From assembly GCA_937925095.1 (NCBI GenBank), contig CALEXX010000045.1, forward strand, positions 32,998 through 96,997: a stretch of DNA of 64,000 bases, written 5' to 3'. A program made the position numbers and the translations under genes. Positions 43,828-54,082 of this stretch are shown here, one piece after another (position 1 is the first letter of the stretch; the number at the start of each line of letters is the position of its first letter). A model generated the notes under the pieces. It worked only from the letters and a program-made list of their open reading frames with translations, was not told the origin of the DNA and did not search any database. The stretch comes from an uncultured Leptotrichia sp. (GTDB lineage Bacteria > Fusobacteriota > Fusobacteriia > Fusobacteriales > Leptotrichiaceae).

Positions 43828-44613
43828 CTATGCACCTACCCCTTCATATCTTTTCAGACCTTTTCTAAACGCCTTCTCGTATGCTATCCTTAAAATTACC
43901 ATCCACAATGCAGTAACAAGAATATAGACTGCCATTTCCCTATGAGAAAACATTCCCTGAATAGTTCGGACTGAAATAAATCCAATCAAGGAGAAAGGGT
44001 TATACTTCAATATATTGTACACTCCTTCAGGAAGCAAATCCAAAGGAAAAAATGCTCCTGAAAAAAGAGAGTAAACTCCCAGCATTATTACCTGTATCGG
44101 CCACACTTCTATCAGCCAGAATCCTACTGTTGAAAGAAAGGATAACAGGTAAAAAAACATCATGAAACATAGAATCATAAATACAACAACTTCTGCAAAA
44201 TAAAGATTATCCTTAAAATGTCCCAGAAACCCATATGTAAGAATTCCTATCGCATATATAATTATCATAAAAAATTTCTTTCCTATAAAAGTTGCAAGAC
44301 TTTGATTCAGTATACTCACAGGCCTTAACAGTAAAGTTGTCAATGTTCCTTCCTGAATCTGTTTTCCAAGTTCCCTCATATGACTGAAATTGAAAAGAAA
44401 GTCCACCAAACTTATAAGAATAATATATGTAACCATTTGGCTTTTTGTATAGTTCCCTACTTTACTTCCATCCATTGACTTATATATACTAGTCCATAGA
44501 AAATAAGACATAAATATTGGTATTGTTCTTGAAATAAGTGTAATTGCCGTATTAAACTTATATTGTAAATTTACTGTAGCCTGATTGAGTGCAATTATAA
44601 TATACTTTTTCAT
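43828..44613 (-). CDS. ABC-2 family exporter permease, first subunit
   Basis: A 261-residue six-span protein. It has the paired-permease landmark GKQIQEGTLTTLLLRPVSIL and the late SGAFFPLDLLPEGVYNILKY. It overlaps the ATPase stop by 4 bases. The likely function is export of a lipid, polysaccharide or peptide, not resolvable here. Confidence 0.85.
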   Translation of the reverse strand: MKKYIIIALNQATVNLQYKFNTAITLISRTIPIFMSYFLWTSIYKSMDGSKVGNYTKSQMVTYIILISLVDFLFNFSHMRELGKQIQEGTLTTLLLRPVSILNQSLATFIGKKFFMIIIYAIGILTYGFLGHFKDNLYFAEVVVFMILCFMMFFYLLSFLSTVGFWLIEVWPIQVIMLGVYSLFSGAFFPLDLLPEGVYNILKYNPFSLIGFISVRTIQGMFSHREMAVYILVTALWMVILRIAYEKAFRKGLKRYEGVGA

Positions 44614-45653
44614 TCACTGCCTTCTTTCTGACCAGCTTCTTTCGGCATATTTACTACACTGTCAGAATCCTTGTTGCTGAAAAGCTTAAATATAATTTCT
44701 TCCAGGTCAGGTGTATTTTCCTTTATTGAAACAATGTCCTTTAAATTCAGGTTACCTATTTCAAATTCTCCATTTTCAGGATAAATTTCAAAAGTATTTT
44801 TTTCCAGTTTTTTTACAGTAAAGTTATCTCCTGAAAAAGGCAATTCATCCCTTTTACTTTCCACAATATATGTCTTTCTTGTTATAAATTCTTCTTTTAA
44901 TTCTTCAAGTGGTAAGTCAAAATGCTTTTCACCCTTTAAAATAATAATTACTCTTTCACATAAATTTTCAATGTCCTTCATATAATGACTTGTTAAGATT
45001 ATTGTAGTATTTTCTGTTCTATTTACTTCCCTTAAAAAATCATATACTGCATACTGGCTTGTTATATCAAGCCCTATAGTCGGTTCATCCAGAAATAGAA
45101 TTTGAGGTTTATGGATTAACGAACATGTCAGCTCAAATTTTATTCTTTCTCCAAGTGAAAGCTTTCTGACAGGTGTACTGACTTTTTCCTTCAGATTAAG
45201 TAATCTCAGAAGTTTTTCAAGCCTTTCCTCAAATTCTCTTCTGTCTATTTCATAAATTTCCTTTAACATCCTTAAAGTTTCCATAGCCGGCAAATCCCAA
45301 ATAAGCTGACTTTTCTGTCCCATTACCACCCCTATATTTTTAAGATAATTTTTCTCTTTCTTATAGGGCATTTTATTAAGACAAAGCATTTCTCCCGACT
45401 TGACTTCGAGAATTCCAGTCAGCAGTTTTATCAAGGTTGTCTTACCTGCTCCGTTAGGCCCGAGCAATCCAACTATTTCCCCTTTATTTATTGATATATT
45501 TATATCTTTTATTGCCATTACTTTTTTATGCTTTCTTTTCCATAAATCCTGTAATGTACCTTTTATTCCTGATTTTTTTTCATAAGTTTCATACCAGTAA
45601 TTTAAATTTTCGCATTTTATTATTTCATTTTCAGTCTTCTGCAATATTGCCAC
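44610..45653 (-). CDS. ABC exporter ATPase
   Basis: A 347-residue ABC ATPase: Walker A GLLGPNGAGKTTLIKLL, signature KLSLGERIKFELTC, Walker B ILFLDEPTIGLD and switch His TSHYMKD. The N-terminal segment EKKSGIKGTLQDLWKRKHK is typical of ATPases paired with DUF990-type permeases. A C-terminal domain of about 90 residues follows the ATPase core. First gene of the exporter operon. Confidence 0.92.
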   Translation of the reverse strand: MAILQKTENEIIKCENLNYWYETYEKKSGIKGTLQDLWKRKHKKVMAIKDINISINKGEIVGLLGPNGAGKTTLIKLLTGILEVKSGEMLCLNKMPYKKEKNYLKNIGVVMGQKSQLIWDLPAMETLRMLKEIYEIDRREFEERLEKLLRLLNLKEKVSTPVRKLSLGERIKFELTCSLIHKPQILFLDEPTIGLDITSQYAVYDFLREVNRTENTTIILTSHYMKDIENLCERVIIILKGEKHFDLPLEELKEEFITRKTYIVESKRDELPFSGDNFTVKKLEKNTFEIYPENGEFEIGNLNLKDIVSIKENTPDLEEIIFKLFSNKDSDSVVNMPKEAGQKEGSE

Positions 45654-45707
45654 TCCTCTCTGTACGGAGGACCTCTAAATACTGTCTATTTTCTGAAAAT
45701 TCTTATA

Positions 45708-46631
45708 TTATGCCTCCTGAATAGCTTTTGTTAAAGGTGGTATAATCTGTTTCTTTCTTGAAACTACTCCTTTTAATGCTATTAAGTTATTATCAATTTT
45801 TTCATTGAAGGCTTTTTCAATAACTGCATTTCCGTCTCCTGCAACTATTCCTATCGAATCATTTGATAATATATTAGTTATTGCAAATATAAAGAATTTC
45901 AATCCTTCTTTATTTATAATATTATTTATTTCTGCCAGCAGTTTTTCCTTTCTTTCAAGAAGTTCTGCCTCATTTACAGTATTTACCTGTGCCACTCCAA
46001 TTTTTGAACCATCTACTTCAAATATTTTCATATCCATATTTATTAATTCTGATTCTGATTTTCCACCTAAAGCTGTTCCTGCCTTCAGCATTTCAAGCCC
46101 ATACTCTTCAACATTTACTCCCGCTATTTCAGCAAGTTCCTTTCCTGCCTTCACATCACATCCAGTACATGTAGGTGATTTAAACAGCAATGTATCCGAA
46201 ACAATTGCACTTAACATCAGTCCTGCTGTTGTTGGCGAAGGAAGAAGATTATTTTCCTTAAAAAGTTTAAGTATTATTGTAGCAGTACATCCTACCGGCT
46301 CCATTCTCACATATAAAGGTTCATCCACATTAAAATTTGATATTCTGTGATGATCTACAAGTTCAAGAACTTTTGCTTCTTCAAATCCATCAGCAGTCTG
46401 AGTTCTTTCATTGTGATCTACAAGCATTATTTCTTTTCCTGAAACGCTTTCTATTAATTCAGGTTTTTCAACCTTAAAATAATCTAACACAAATTTTGTT
46501 TCTTCGTTTACTTCTCCTAATCTTACCGCTTTTACATCTTTCCCCAATTTTCCTTTTAATTCAGCATATGCTATTGCTGAACAGATTGTATCCGTATCCG
46601 GATTTTTGTGTCCAAAAACTAATATTGACAT
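45708..46631 (-). CDS. ppaC: Manganese-dependent inorganic pyrophosphatase (family II)
   Basis: A 307-residue DHH-family enzyme: VFGHKNPDTDTICSAIAYAE, the LVDHHRISN motif and the C-terminal DHHA2 part ending SRKKQIIPPLTKAIQ. No CBS domains are inserted. It hydrolyses pyrophosphate to phosphate, pulling biosynthetic reactions forward. Single gene with AAGGAGG before the ATG. Confidence 0.95.
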   Translation of the reverse strand: MSILVFGHKNPDTDTICSAIAYAELKGKLGKDVKAVRLGEVNEETKFVLDYFKVEKPELIESVSGKEIMLVDHNERTQTADGFEEAKVLELVDHHRISNFNVDEPLYVRMEPVGCTATIILKLFKENNLLPSPTTAGLMLSAIVSDTLLFKSPTCTGCDVKAGKELAEIAGVNVEEYGLEMLKAGTALGGKSESELINMDMKIFEVDGSKIGVAQVNTVNEAELLERKEKLLAEINNIINKEGLKFFIFAITNILSNDSIGIVAGDGNAVIEKAFNEKIDNNLIALKGVVSRKKQIIPPLTKAIQEA

Positions 46632-46735
46632 ATTTGTCCTCCTTAAATTTTAATTGTGTTTTATTTAATTTTTGTGTTTCTTAAATTTAAAAAAGTTATT
46701 TCATCTATTGCAATTTCAGAAAATATATGAGTATT

Positions 46736-47557
46736 TTAGTTGTACAATATCCTAAACTGCACAAGTGTAAACATAATTATAAAAGCTATCATAAATCCTA
46801 GTATTCCGCCTGCAAGGACTTCCTTGAAGCTGTGTATTCCGGCCTTGACTCTGCTCTGAGCTACCAGAAGTGCCATGAACAGTCCTAATGCCTGTATTCT
46901 TATATCACTTGTCATGAACATTATTATACCGAAAGTGGCAAATCCTATCGCACTGTGTCCGCTCGGCATTCCACCTTCAAGCGGTGTTCCATGTTTATAA
47001 AAGGTTTTAATTACAACTACTATGATTGCAGTCAGAACCAATATAAGTACTGCAACATTTCCTTTTCTTGCAGCCATAATATGCAAATCATTCTTACTGT
47101 CAAATATATCAAGAAGTTTATCATAAAACAGAAGATAACCTACACAAAGTGCATTTATAGCTGATACAAGTACCGCACCTGCAGCCACATCCTTGGCAAG
47201 TTTTGCCAGAGGGTGTCTATTTGGAGATATAAGATCCACAAGTGCTTCAACCGAAGTATTTATCATTTCAGTTATTATAACAAATGAAACTGATAAAGAA
47301 ATTATTAATATTTCCACCTTTGTGGCATTTGTAAGTATCGCAAGAATTACGACTATTATTGCCAGCAGTATATGAAACTTCATATGCTTCTCATTTCTTA
47401 ATGAAGCTGTCAGTCCTTCTATTGCAAAATTAAAGCTGTCAATAATTCTACGATCCCTTTCCCTTTCCTTCTTTATATCCCAGTCATAATTTTCAGGTTT
47501 TTTCCCAAACATAAAGAACCCTTTTTTAGACTTTTTCTCCTGATTCTGTTCACTCAT
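46736..47557 (-). CDS. Fused undecaprenol/diacylglycerol kinase and PAP2 phosphatase
   Basis: A protein of about 273 residues joining two enzymes. The N-terminal part is DgkA-like, with FAIEGLTASLRNEKHMKFHI and the active-site helix ITEMINTSVEALVDLISPNR then HPLAKLAKDVAAGAVL. The C-terminal part is a PAP2 lipid phosphatase with GMPSGHSAIGFATF and SRVKAGIHSFKEVLAG. Gram-positive DgkA phosphorylates undecaprenol; PAP2 enzymes remove phosphate from undecaprenyl pyrophosphate, so the fusion would recycle carrier lipid. Start ATG at 47557 follows GGGGAG; an ATG at 47575 is also open. Confidence 0.9.
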   Translation of the reverse strand: MSEQNQEKKSKKGFFMFGKKPENYDWDIKKERERDRRIIDSFNFAIEGLTASLRNEKHMKFHILLAIIVVILAILTNATKVEILIISLSVSFVIITEMINTSVEALVDLISPNRHPLAKLAKDVAAGAVLVSAINALCVGYLLFYDKLLDIFDSKNDLHIMAARKGNVAVLILVLTAIIVVVIKTFYKHGTPLEGGMPSGHSAIGFATFGIIMFMTSDIRIQALGLFMALLVAQSRVKAGIHSFKEVLAGGILGFMIAFIIMFTLVQFRILYN

Positions 47558-47575
47558 TCGCATCTCCCCATTCAT

Positions 47576-48040
47576 TTAATCTCTTGTATAATTAAACTGT
47601 GAAAGTATTTCTTCTTCACGTTTTCTCATTACAGCCTTTTCTTCTTCAATTATATGGTCATATCCAAGCAGATGAAGCAGTCCATGGCAAAAGACATAGT
47701 AAAATTCCCTTTCATCAGAATGACCATATTCCTTTGCCTGCTCCTTTACCCTGTCCAGAGAAATTACAATATCACCAAGTATATTCATAGGCCCTATATT
47801 TTCTGTTTCATTATAGGCAAATGAAATTACGTCTGTTACAGCATCCTTATCCCTATAATCCCTATTTATTGTCTGAATAACATCATTTGTGGTTATAAGC
47901 AATGAAAGATAATAGTCATTTTTTTCGTATTCTTCATTATATTCACTTTTTAATATAAAACTTCCAAAGTCCTTTATTTTCTCTTCATCGAGATATTCCT
48001 CAAGCTCTTCTATTTCATATGTTATATCGCATTCAAGCAT
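47576..48040 (-). CDS. ybeY: Endoribonuclease YbeY, rRNA maturation factor
   Basis: A 154-residue YbeY: DYRDKDAVTDVISFAYNE and the zinc motif HGLLHLLGYDHIIEEE (three His). It takes part in 16S rRNA 3-prime maturation and ribosome quality control. It lies between pgpH and the DgkA-PAP2 gene, the usual gene order. Confidence 0.95.
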   Translation of the reverse strand: MLECDITYEIEELEEYLDEEKIKDFGSFILKSEYNEEYEKNDYYLSLLITTNDVIQTINRDYRDKDAVTDVISFAYNETENIGPMNILGDIVISLDRVKEQAKEYGHSDEREFYYVFCHGLLHLLGYDHIIEEEKAVMRKREEEILSQFNYTRD

Positions 48041-48046
48041 TTTTAA

Positions 48047-50095
48047 CTACCTCTTTCTAACTTTTTCATCAAGTTTAGGATATTTTATTCTTTCATGATA
48101 AGCACCTTGTAAAGTATTAAGGAATGCCTGAGTAACTTTTTCTATTTCACCTAAAGTTAAATCTGCATCACTTAACTGGTTATCATCAATTTTGTATCTT
48201 ATAAGGTATCTTATAAGGTTTTCCAGTCCTTCCCTACTTTTATCTTCAGAAGATCTTACTGCAGCTTCTATCGTATCTGCGAGCAGTATAATAGCAGATT
48301 CTTTTGTCTTAGGCTTTGGCCCGCTGTATCTGAAGTCTGATTCCAGAACATTTTCCCCATTTTCAAGTGCCTTGTAATAAAAATACTGAACTAGTGTAGT
48401 TCCATGATGCTCAAGTATTACATCAAGGATTTCTTTAGGAAGTTTATTCTGTTTTCCTAAAATATATCCGTCCTTTGTATGGGAAGTTATTATCAATGCA
48501 CTTAATGAAGCCTTTATCTTATCGTGAGGATTTTCTCCGCCTTTCTGGTTTTCCACAAAGAATGTAGGTAATTTCATTTTACCGATATCATGATAGTAGG
48601 AAGCAATTCTTGCAAAGGTTGCATTTGCTCCAACCGCCTCCGCTCCACTTTCTGCAAGTGCCCCTACCATTATGCTGTGGTGGAATGTTCCCGGAGCTAT
48701 AAGCAGCAGCTGTTTTAACAATGTATGTGAGAAATCACTTAATTCAAGCAGCTTAATATCCGTCAGTATATCAAAGGTATTTTCCAGATAAGGCAATAAT
48801 GCCAGTGAAAGCATTCCCGTAAATATTCCTGAAAATACAGAAAATATAATCATAAACATCAGTGATATAAATTCCAGCTGATTTACAAGTCCATAGCTTA
48901 ATGAAAGTATCGCCTGAAATACTCCTAAAAATATTCCTAGTTTCACTATATTAGTCCTATTTGTCAGTTTATCCGCCTTATATATGGCTACTACTGACAC
49001 TGCAAGAGTTACTAGAAACCATGATTCATCCCTTGAAAGAATCATCATATTGAAAAATGTAAAGGTCAGTGCATATATTTTATTTCCCAATACAGTCAGC
49101 ATAATAGGTATCATTGCAAAAGGTAAAAGATATATACTGTATTCACTGTGGAAAAATACAATGTATAATCCGTTAGTTATAATTATTGTTATTATTGATG
49201 GATAAAATGCGTTTGATTCCACTTCCTTTTCAGAATATTTCTTTAATATGAAATAAAATAAAGCAGCTATTATTATGAATGTCACAGCAAGTCCAGCTGT
49301 TTTTCTTACTTTGTCATCTTTTCTTATCATATTTAATTTTTCAAGTTTCGTATATGCATCACTGTCAATAGTATCACCTTTTTTTACAATGATATCCCCT
49401 TTATATATTTTCACTTCCTTATCCTGAAGCGAACGGAGATTCTCTTCAATTTTTTTTGCTGTTGCATCATCGTTTATTTTCAAATTTGGCTTAATAAAAT
49501 TCTTTAACAGTTTTGCATCCAGACCATCTATTTTAATATCTTTTTTTCTAAGTATTTTTGGAAAATCTTCTGCCTTTACTACTCCTATACCATAAGCTTC
49601 TGTAGCTGTAGTTATAAGGTTAACTATATAGCCAACATCATTTCTCATTGCCAACTGCTTGTAATCTTCAACGGTAAGATTATACTTATGATCCTTTATA
49701 TAATTTTTTATTGTTTCATCATTGGAAACATCAATTCCTTTCATATCCTGAAAGAAAGAATTAATTGAATCTATCGTTTCCTTTTTCACTTCCGGAATTT
49801 CATCATATTCCGGAGTCGTAGTTTTTATTATCTTATCCTGAATATTATCATCCAGAATATCCATATAATATGTGACATTCTTATAGGCAATTATGTCAGA
49901 TTGAGCAACGGAACCTATTTTATAATCCCGCTGTAATCTTGAAATTTCTATAATTGTACCAAAAATTAGAAATACAAGAATAGCAAGTCCAAAACGGAAC
50001 AGGAATTTTTTCCGCTTCTTTACATTACTGCTGCTCTGCTTTCTTTTTTCCTTTACTTCCAGAACAATTTCACGCCCGAATATATTAATTACCAT
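48047..50095 (-). CDS. pgpH: 7TM-HD family c-di-AMP phosphodiesterase (PgpH type)
   Basis: A membrane protein of about 682 residues: an N-terminal span, a large extracytoplasmic 7TMR-HDED domain, seven spans and a C-terminal HD domain. The HD motif is HSIMVGALAESGAEAVGAN with SYYHDIGKMKLPTFFVENQ and later ILEHHGTTLVQYFYYKALE. PgpH proteins cut c-di-AMP to pApA. ATG at 50095 has GGAGG 5 bases before it and is preferred to TTG at 50107. Confidence 0.92.
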   Translation of the reverse strand: MVINIFGREIVLEVKEKRKQSSSNVKKRKKFLFRFGLAILVFLIFGTIIEISRLQRDYKIGSVAQSDIIAYKNVTYYMDILDDNIQDKIIKTTTPEYDEIPEVKKETIDSINSFFQDMKGIDVSNDETIKNYIKDHKYNLTVEDYKQLAMRNDVGYIVNLITTATEAYGIGVVKAEDFPKILRKKDIKIDGLDAKLLKNFIKPNLKINDDATAKKIEENLRSLQDKEVKIYKGDIIVKKGDTIDSDAYTKLEKLNMIRKDDKVRKTAGLAVTFIIIAALFYFILKKYSEKEVESNAFYPSIITIIITNGLYIVFFHSEYSIYLLPFAMIPIMLTVLGNKIYALTFTFFNMMILSRDESWFLVTLAVSVVAIYKADKLTNRTNIVKLGIFLGVFQAILSLSYGLVNQLEFISLMFMIIFSVFSGIFTGMLSLALLPYLENTFDILTDIKLLELSDFSHTLLKQLLLIAPGTFHHSIMVGALAESGAEAVGANATFARIASYYHDIGKMKLPTFFVENQKGGENPHDKIKASLSALIITSHTKDGYILGKQNKLPKEILDVILEHHGTTLVQYFYYKALENGENVLESDFRYSGPKPKTKESAIILLADTIEAAVRSSEDKSREGLENLIRYLIRYKIDDNQLSDADLTLGEIEKVTQAFLNTLQGAYHERIKYPKLDEKVRKR

Positions 50096-50107
50096 TTCAT
50101 CCTCCAA

Positions 50108-52579
50108 TTACTCTGTATCTTCCATTTCTAAAATTTCTTTTTTGCTTTTTATCGTTATGTTTTTAGGTAATGCCCTTAAAAATTTCTTTCCATAACTTTT
50201 CTTTATTACCCTGTTATCTAAAATTGTTATAATTCCTTTATCTTCCTTACTCCTTATAAGCCGTCCTATTCCCTGCTTAAACTTTATGACTGCCTGTGGT
50301 ACCTGATAGTCATTAAAAGGATTTTTCCCTTTTTCCTTTATATTTTCTATAATTGCCTCCGTTACAGGATCATTTGGTACTTTAAACGGAAGTTTCACTA
50401 TAATTACAGATTGCAGCTGTTCCCCCTGTACATCTACTCCTTCCCAGAAACTGTCTGTCCCAAACAATACAGGATTTCTGGAATTTTTAAATATCTCTAT
50501 CATTTCATGTCTAGGATAGTCATTCTGTTTTATCAGTGTGTAATCATTTTTACTGAAATACACTTTTATCTTATTATACAGATAATTCATGGAACTGTAT
50601 GAAGTAAACAGAAGAAAACAGTGACCTTCTGTCTTTTTTATTATTTTTTCCACAAATCCTATCAAATCATCTAAAAATTCTATATTATTTGGATCAAGTG
50701 TATCTTCAGGAATATATACTTCTGTCTGTTTCTCATAATCAAAAGGTGAATCTATTATTTTTTCTTCAATTTTTTTCCCTTTATTATTTTTCAATCCAAG
50801 GCTTTCCCTGAAGTAATTAAATTTATTGTCCACAGCCAATGTAGCTGAAGTAAATACCATCCTTTCCATTTTACTGAACAGGCTGTCATTCAGATCTTCT
50901 GATATATCAAAAGGTGTGGCATGAAGTTCTATATTGGCTTTTGAAGGAATAAAATTTAGCCAGTATACGTAATCCTTATCATTTGATTCTATAATAAACT
51001 CAAAATTTTTATAATATTCCTTCAACCTGTTATAATATTTTGTAAAATCAAAAATTATTCCATCCTCATCTTCAAGGTCAAAATCTTCTATATTATTTAA
51101 AAATTTATTTATTTTTCGTATAAGTTCACCATACATTTCCTTCAGTTCAATATTTCTGTCAATTATTTCCTTCCAGAATTTAGTATTTTTTATTTTAGGT
51201 CTATCTATTCTTTCCTTTATTTCAGCATTTGAAAGTTCCTGAGCAAAAGGATACATTATCTTATCAAAAATTTCATTTCCTTTATTATAAAAACTGTTTA
51301 AAATGTTTATAATTTCTTCCTTCATGTCATCTATCCTGATATAATCCCCCTGGGAAAGATTTTCATTCAGATATCCAAGAAGTCTCGTTAATGCCCCCGC
51401 ATTATTTTTTCCTGTTGCCCTCGTGTTGTGTATACTTCCCATAAGTCTTCCAAAAGAATATCTTGAAATCTCATAAGTAAAGTAATTTCTTGCAGTATCT
51501 TCAAGGTTATGTGCTTCGTCAAACACTACAATATCATAATTAGGCAATATGGAATAATCTGTATTGAAGCCAATTTCATTTCTTATTGATAAATCTGCAA
51601 AAAACATATGATGGTTTAAAATCAGCATATTTGCATCAGAAATATTTTTTCTTGCCTTAAAAAAATGGCAACTTGAATAAAACTGACATTTTACTCCCAT
51701 GCATGTATCAGTTTCACTTTTTATCTGTTCCCATATTTTGTAAGGAACGTCATATTTCAGTTCACCTCTGTCCCCTGTGGAAGTAACATTATCCCATTCA
51801 ATAAGATTTTTAATTATCCTTTTTTCCTGCTTTTCCTCTTCCGTATCCTTTTCAGTTACAATAGTATTCATATTGTGCAGTTTTCTTTTGCTGAGATAAT
51901 TTCCCCTTCCCTTCACTATCTCATATTGAAATTCTCTTTCAATTATTTTTTCAATTAGAGGAATATCCTTGCTTATAAGCTGTTCCTGAAGATTTATAGT
52001 ATTTGTTGAAATAATAAGTTTCAGATTATTTTCAAGTGCATATAGCAAAGTAGGCAGCAGGTATGCTATGGTCTTCCCTGTACCTGTACCAGCTTCAACT
52101 ATAAGTTTTCTGTTATCATTCATACATTTTTCAATATTCTTTGACATCTCGTACTGTTCCTTACGAGTTTCAAACTTGCCAATTTTCTTATGAATTCTTC
52201 CATTTTCTCCGAAATATTCATCTATATTTATTTTTGCCTGTTTTTTTAAAGGTACTATGACATAAATATCATCTACACTGTTATTTACAATGTAGGATGC
52301 TCCTCCACTGTTTCCATACCCACTGGAAACAGATACATCTGCATTTGAAGGAAGTAAAACTCCTGAAGGATGATTATGTATTATTACTTCATTTTTCTTC
52401 ATCATGTTCAGTAATGCCGCTACGGAATATTCATTCCCCCTTGCAATAACCTCCATTTCAGAGACTACTCCCGCTTCATCCGGAACACCTCTGAAAAAAA
52501 CTTCATTCCCGTTTGCTTTACTTATCTCTTCTCTCATTTTTTCAATTGTATCGGCATTAATAAAATCAGTAATTTTCAT
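50108..52579 (-). CDS. DinG-like helicase with N-terminal JAB/RadC-like domain
   Basis: An 823-residue fusion. Residues 1-120 form a JAB/RadC-like domain with VIIHNHPSGVLLPSNAD, which keeps the H-x-H-x7-S-x2-D metal motif. The rest is an XPD/DinG-type helicase: Walker A VEAGTGTGKTIAYLLP (about residue 160), an iron-sulphur cluster with four Cys (CMGVKCQFYSSC and upstream), DEAH box VVFDEAHNLEDTA, and the C-terminal motifs LFGTDSFWEGVDVQG and QGIGRLIRSKEDKG. DinG unwinds DNA-RNA hybrids and stalled forks. The usual DinG lacks the JAB domain, so this is an uncommon arrangement. Confidence 0.9.
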   Translation of the reverse strand: MKITDFINADTIEKMREEISKANGNEVFFRGVPDEAGVVSEMEVIARGNEYSVAALLNMMKKNEVIIHNHPSGVLLPSNADVSVSSGYGNSGGASYIVNNSVDDIYVIVPLKKQAKINIDEYFGENGRIHKKIGKFETRKEQYEMSKNIEKCMNDNRKLIVEAGTGTGKTIAYLLPTLLYALENNLKLIISTNTINLQEQLISKDIPLIEKIIEREFQYEIVKGRGNYLSKRKLHNMNTIVTEKDTEEEKQEKRIIKNLIEWDNVTSTGDRGELKYDVPYKIWEQIKSETDTCMGVKCQFYSSCHFFKARKNISDANMLILNHHMFFADLSIRNEIGFNTDYSILPNYDIVVFDEAHNLEDTARNYFTYEISRYSFGRLMGSIHNTRATGKNNAGALTRLLGYLNENLSQGDYIRIDDMKEEIINILNSFYNKGNEIFDKIMYPFAQELSNAEIKERIDRPKIKNTKFWKEIIDRNIELKEMYGELIRKINKFLNNIEDFDLEDEDGIIFDFTKYYNRLKEYYKNFEFIIESNDKDYVYWLNFIPSKANIELHATPFDISEDLNDSLFSKMERMVFTSATLAVDNKFNYFRESLGLKNNKGKKIEEKIIDSPFDYEKQTEVYIPEDTLDPNNIEFLDDLIGFVEKIIKKTEGHCFLLFTSYSSMNYLYNKIKVYFSKNDYTLIKQNDYPRHEMIEIFKNSRNPVLFGTDSFWEGVDVQGEQLQSVIIVKLPFKVPNDPVTEAIIENIKEKGKNPFNDYQVPQAVIKFKQGIGRLIRSKEDKGIITILDNRVIKKSYGKKFLRALPKNITIKSKKEILEMEDTE

Positions 52580-52777
52580 TTCTCCTCCTACTTAAAGATT
52601 TTACTATATATGAGGTTTTTTTTCAACTTTTTCTTTACTTTATCATAAAAAATGTACCTCAAAACTTTTCAATTTCCATTGTTAAGTTTATTGGTACAAT
52701 TTTCAAGTAAATTTTATTGTTATGAATTTTAATCAAAATCCCTTAAGTATAAGTTTCAGATATTTACATATCTATTT

Positions 52778-53572
52778 TTATTTTACTTCAATCAGTAAAG
52801 TTGTATCTTCCACATATTTCTTTTCCCTGTCTATCATTGCTCTTCCTCTTATAGACCATAGTCCTTTATGTGGGAAAGATACTACAAAGTAACCGTTGCT
52901 GTCTGTATAAGTTCTCAATGCAACCTTTTCCTTCTGAAGTTTTCCTGTAAATGTTCCTTTTTTCATGTCTACTTTTCCATTTATATAATCAATTGCAACA
53001 TCAGTATCCTTCATAGGATTACCATTTTTGTCTACAAGCAGTCCTTTAAATACTGAATTTACATTTACTTGAGACGGATTTGTAAAAGGAATTATTTCAT
53101 AATAACCGTCAGCAACTCTTTTTTTCCAGTCACTTCCCTTGCTTCCGTCCTTTGTTATAACTGTCTTTACAATTCCATTAAACAGGTAGGAGCTTCCATC
53201 ATCAAAAGTCTGCCCAGGAACAGCGACAATTACCCAGTCTCCTCCACCTTTTAATTCATTGTCCATTGTAAAGTCTAAAGTTCTTCCTGAAGCTTTATCT
53301 GTAGTTATTTTTCCTTCCTTTACTTTTCCAGTTAAATCTATTTTTTCACCATCGTGTATGGCAAATACTTTTTCTGCCATATGAGTTTCATTCTTTACCT
53401 TTCCAACAGGTATAGGAGCTTCTTCTCCACCGTCATCTGGATGACCAAACATCACCTTGAAGGGAACGGATGTTTTCCCAGTTACGTTTAAAGTATCAGT
53501 GTAGATAAACTGATTGTGGGCACTTAAATTTACTGCAACTAATACAGCTAAAATTCCTAAAATCTTTTTCAT
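52778..53572 (-). CDS. DUF4198-like periplasmic protein
   Basis: A 264-residue exported protein (signal MKKILGILAVLVAVNLSAHN). The mature N-terminus starts HNQFIYTDTLNVTGKTSVPF and the rest fits DUF4198, a family of periplasmic beta-rich proteins associated with uptake of cobalt or nickel and with other metals. His at the mature N-terminus and MFGHPDDGGEE may bind metal. It ends the metal importer cluster. Confidence 0.75.
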   Translation of the reverse strand: MKKILGILAVLVAVNLSAHNQFIYTDTLNVTGKTSVPFKVMFGHPDDGGEEAPIPVGKVKNETHMAEKVFAIHDGEKIDLTGKVKEGKITTDKASGRTLDFTMDNELKGGGDWVIVAVPGQTFDDGSSYLFNGIVKTVITKDGSKGSDWKKRVADGYYEIIPFTNPSQVNVNSVFKGLLVDKNGNPMKDTDVAIDYINGKVDMKKGTFTGKLQKEKVALRTYTDSNGYFVVSFPHKGLWSIRGRAMIDREKKYVEDTTLLIEVK

Positions 53573-53636
53573 TAAAAATTACCTCCATATTCTATATTAT
53601 AATATATCAAAAAATTGATAACACTCTGATTCCCCA

Positions 53637-54056
53637 TTATTTTTGAATCATTTTTTCCTTCCATTCATTCAGATAATCAGCCTTTTCAACTTTTTCCTTC
53701 CAATCCGGAATTTCATTTTCTTCCAGTTTAGGTCCTTTTTTTGTAATAATATGTGCTTCTCCTCCATTAAAAATTACTTCATATTTAGGAGTTAAAGGCT
53801 TCAAAATAACCGCTGAGCTTTTCTTGTCAAATTTTCCCTTAAATATTATCATTTTCCCTTCATAAGTGTCTTCCGGACCATTATATGGCTTATCTTTTAC
53901 TATAATAAATTCCATTCCCTCTGCTTTTTCACCATTTGAAAATCCCGCTTCAATATATATGGTTCCGTCATTATTGTCATCTACCGACAAAAGCGGTGCA
54001 TGTGCAAAAACTGCAGCCGAAATAAAAAGAAAACACATCGTTATTAATTTTTTCAT
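53637..54056 (-). CDS. Small periplasmic protein of the metal cluster
   Basis: A 139-residue protein with signal MKKLITMCFLFISAAVFAHA. The mature part starts HAPLLSVDDNNDGTIYIEAG, a common opening of short periplasmic proteins that accompany DUF4198 or nickel/cobalt genes. The N-terminal His-Ala and acidic loop could bind a metal. Function unknown. Confidence 0.65.
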   Translation of the reverse strand: MKKLITMCFLFISAAVFAHAPLLSVDDNNDGTIYIEAGFSNGEKAEGMEFIIVKDKPYNGPEDTYEGKMIIFKGKFDKKSSAVILKPLTPKYEVIFNGGEAHIITKKGPKLEENEIPDWKEKVEKADYLNEWKEKMIQK

Positions 54057-54082
54057 AGTTTATCCCTCATTTCATAAAGTCA

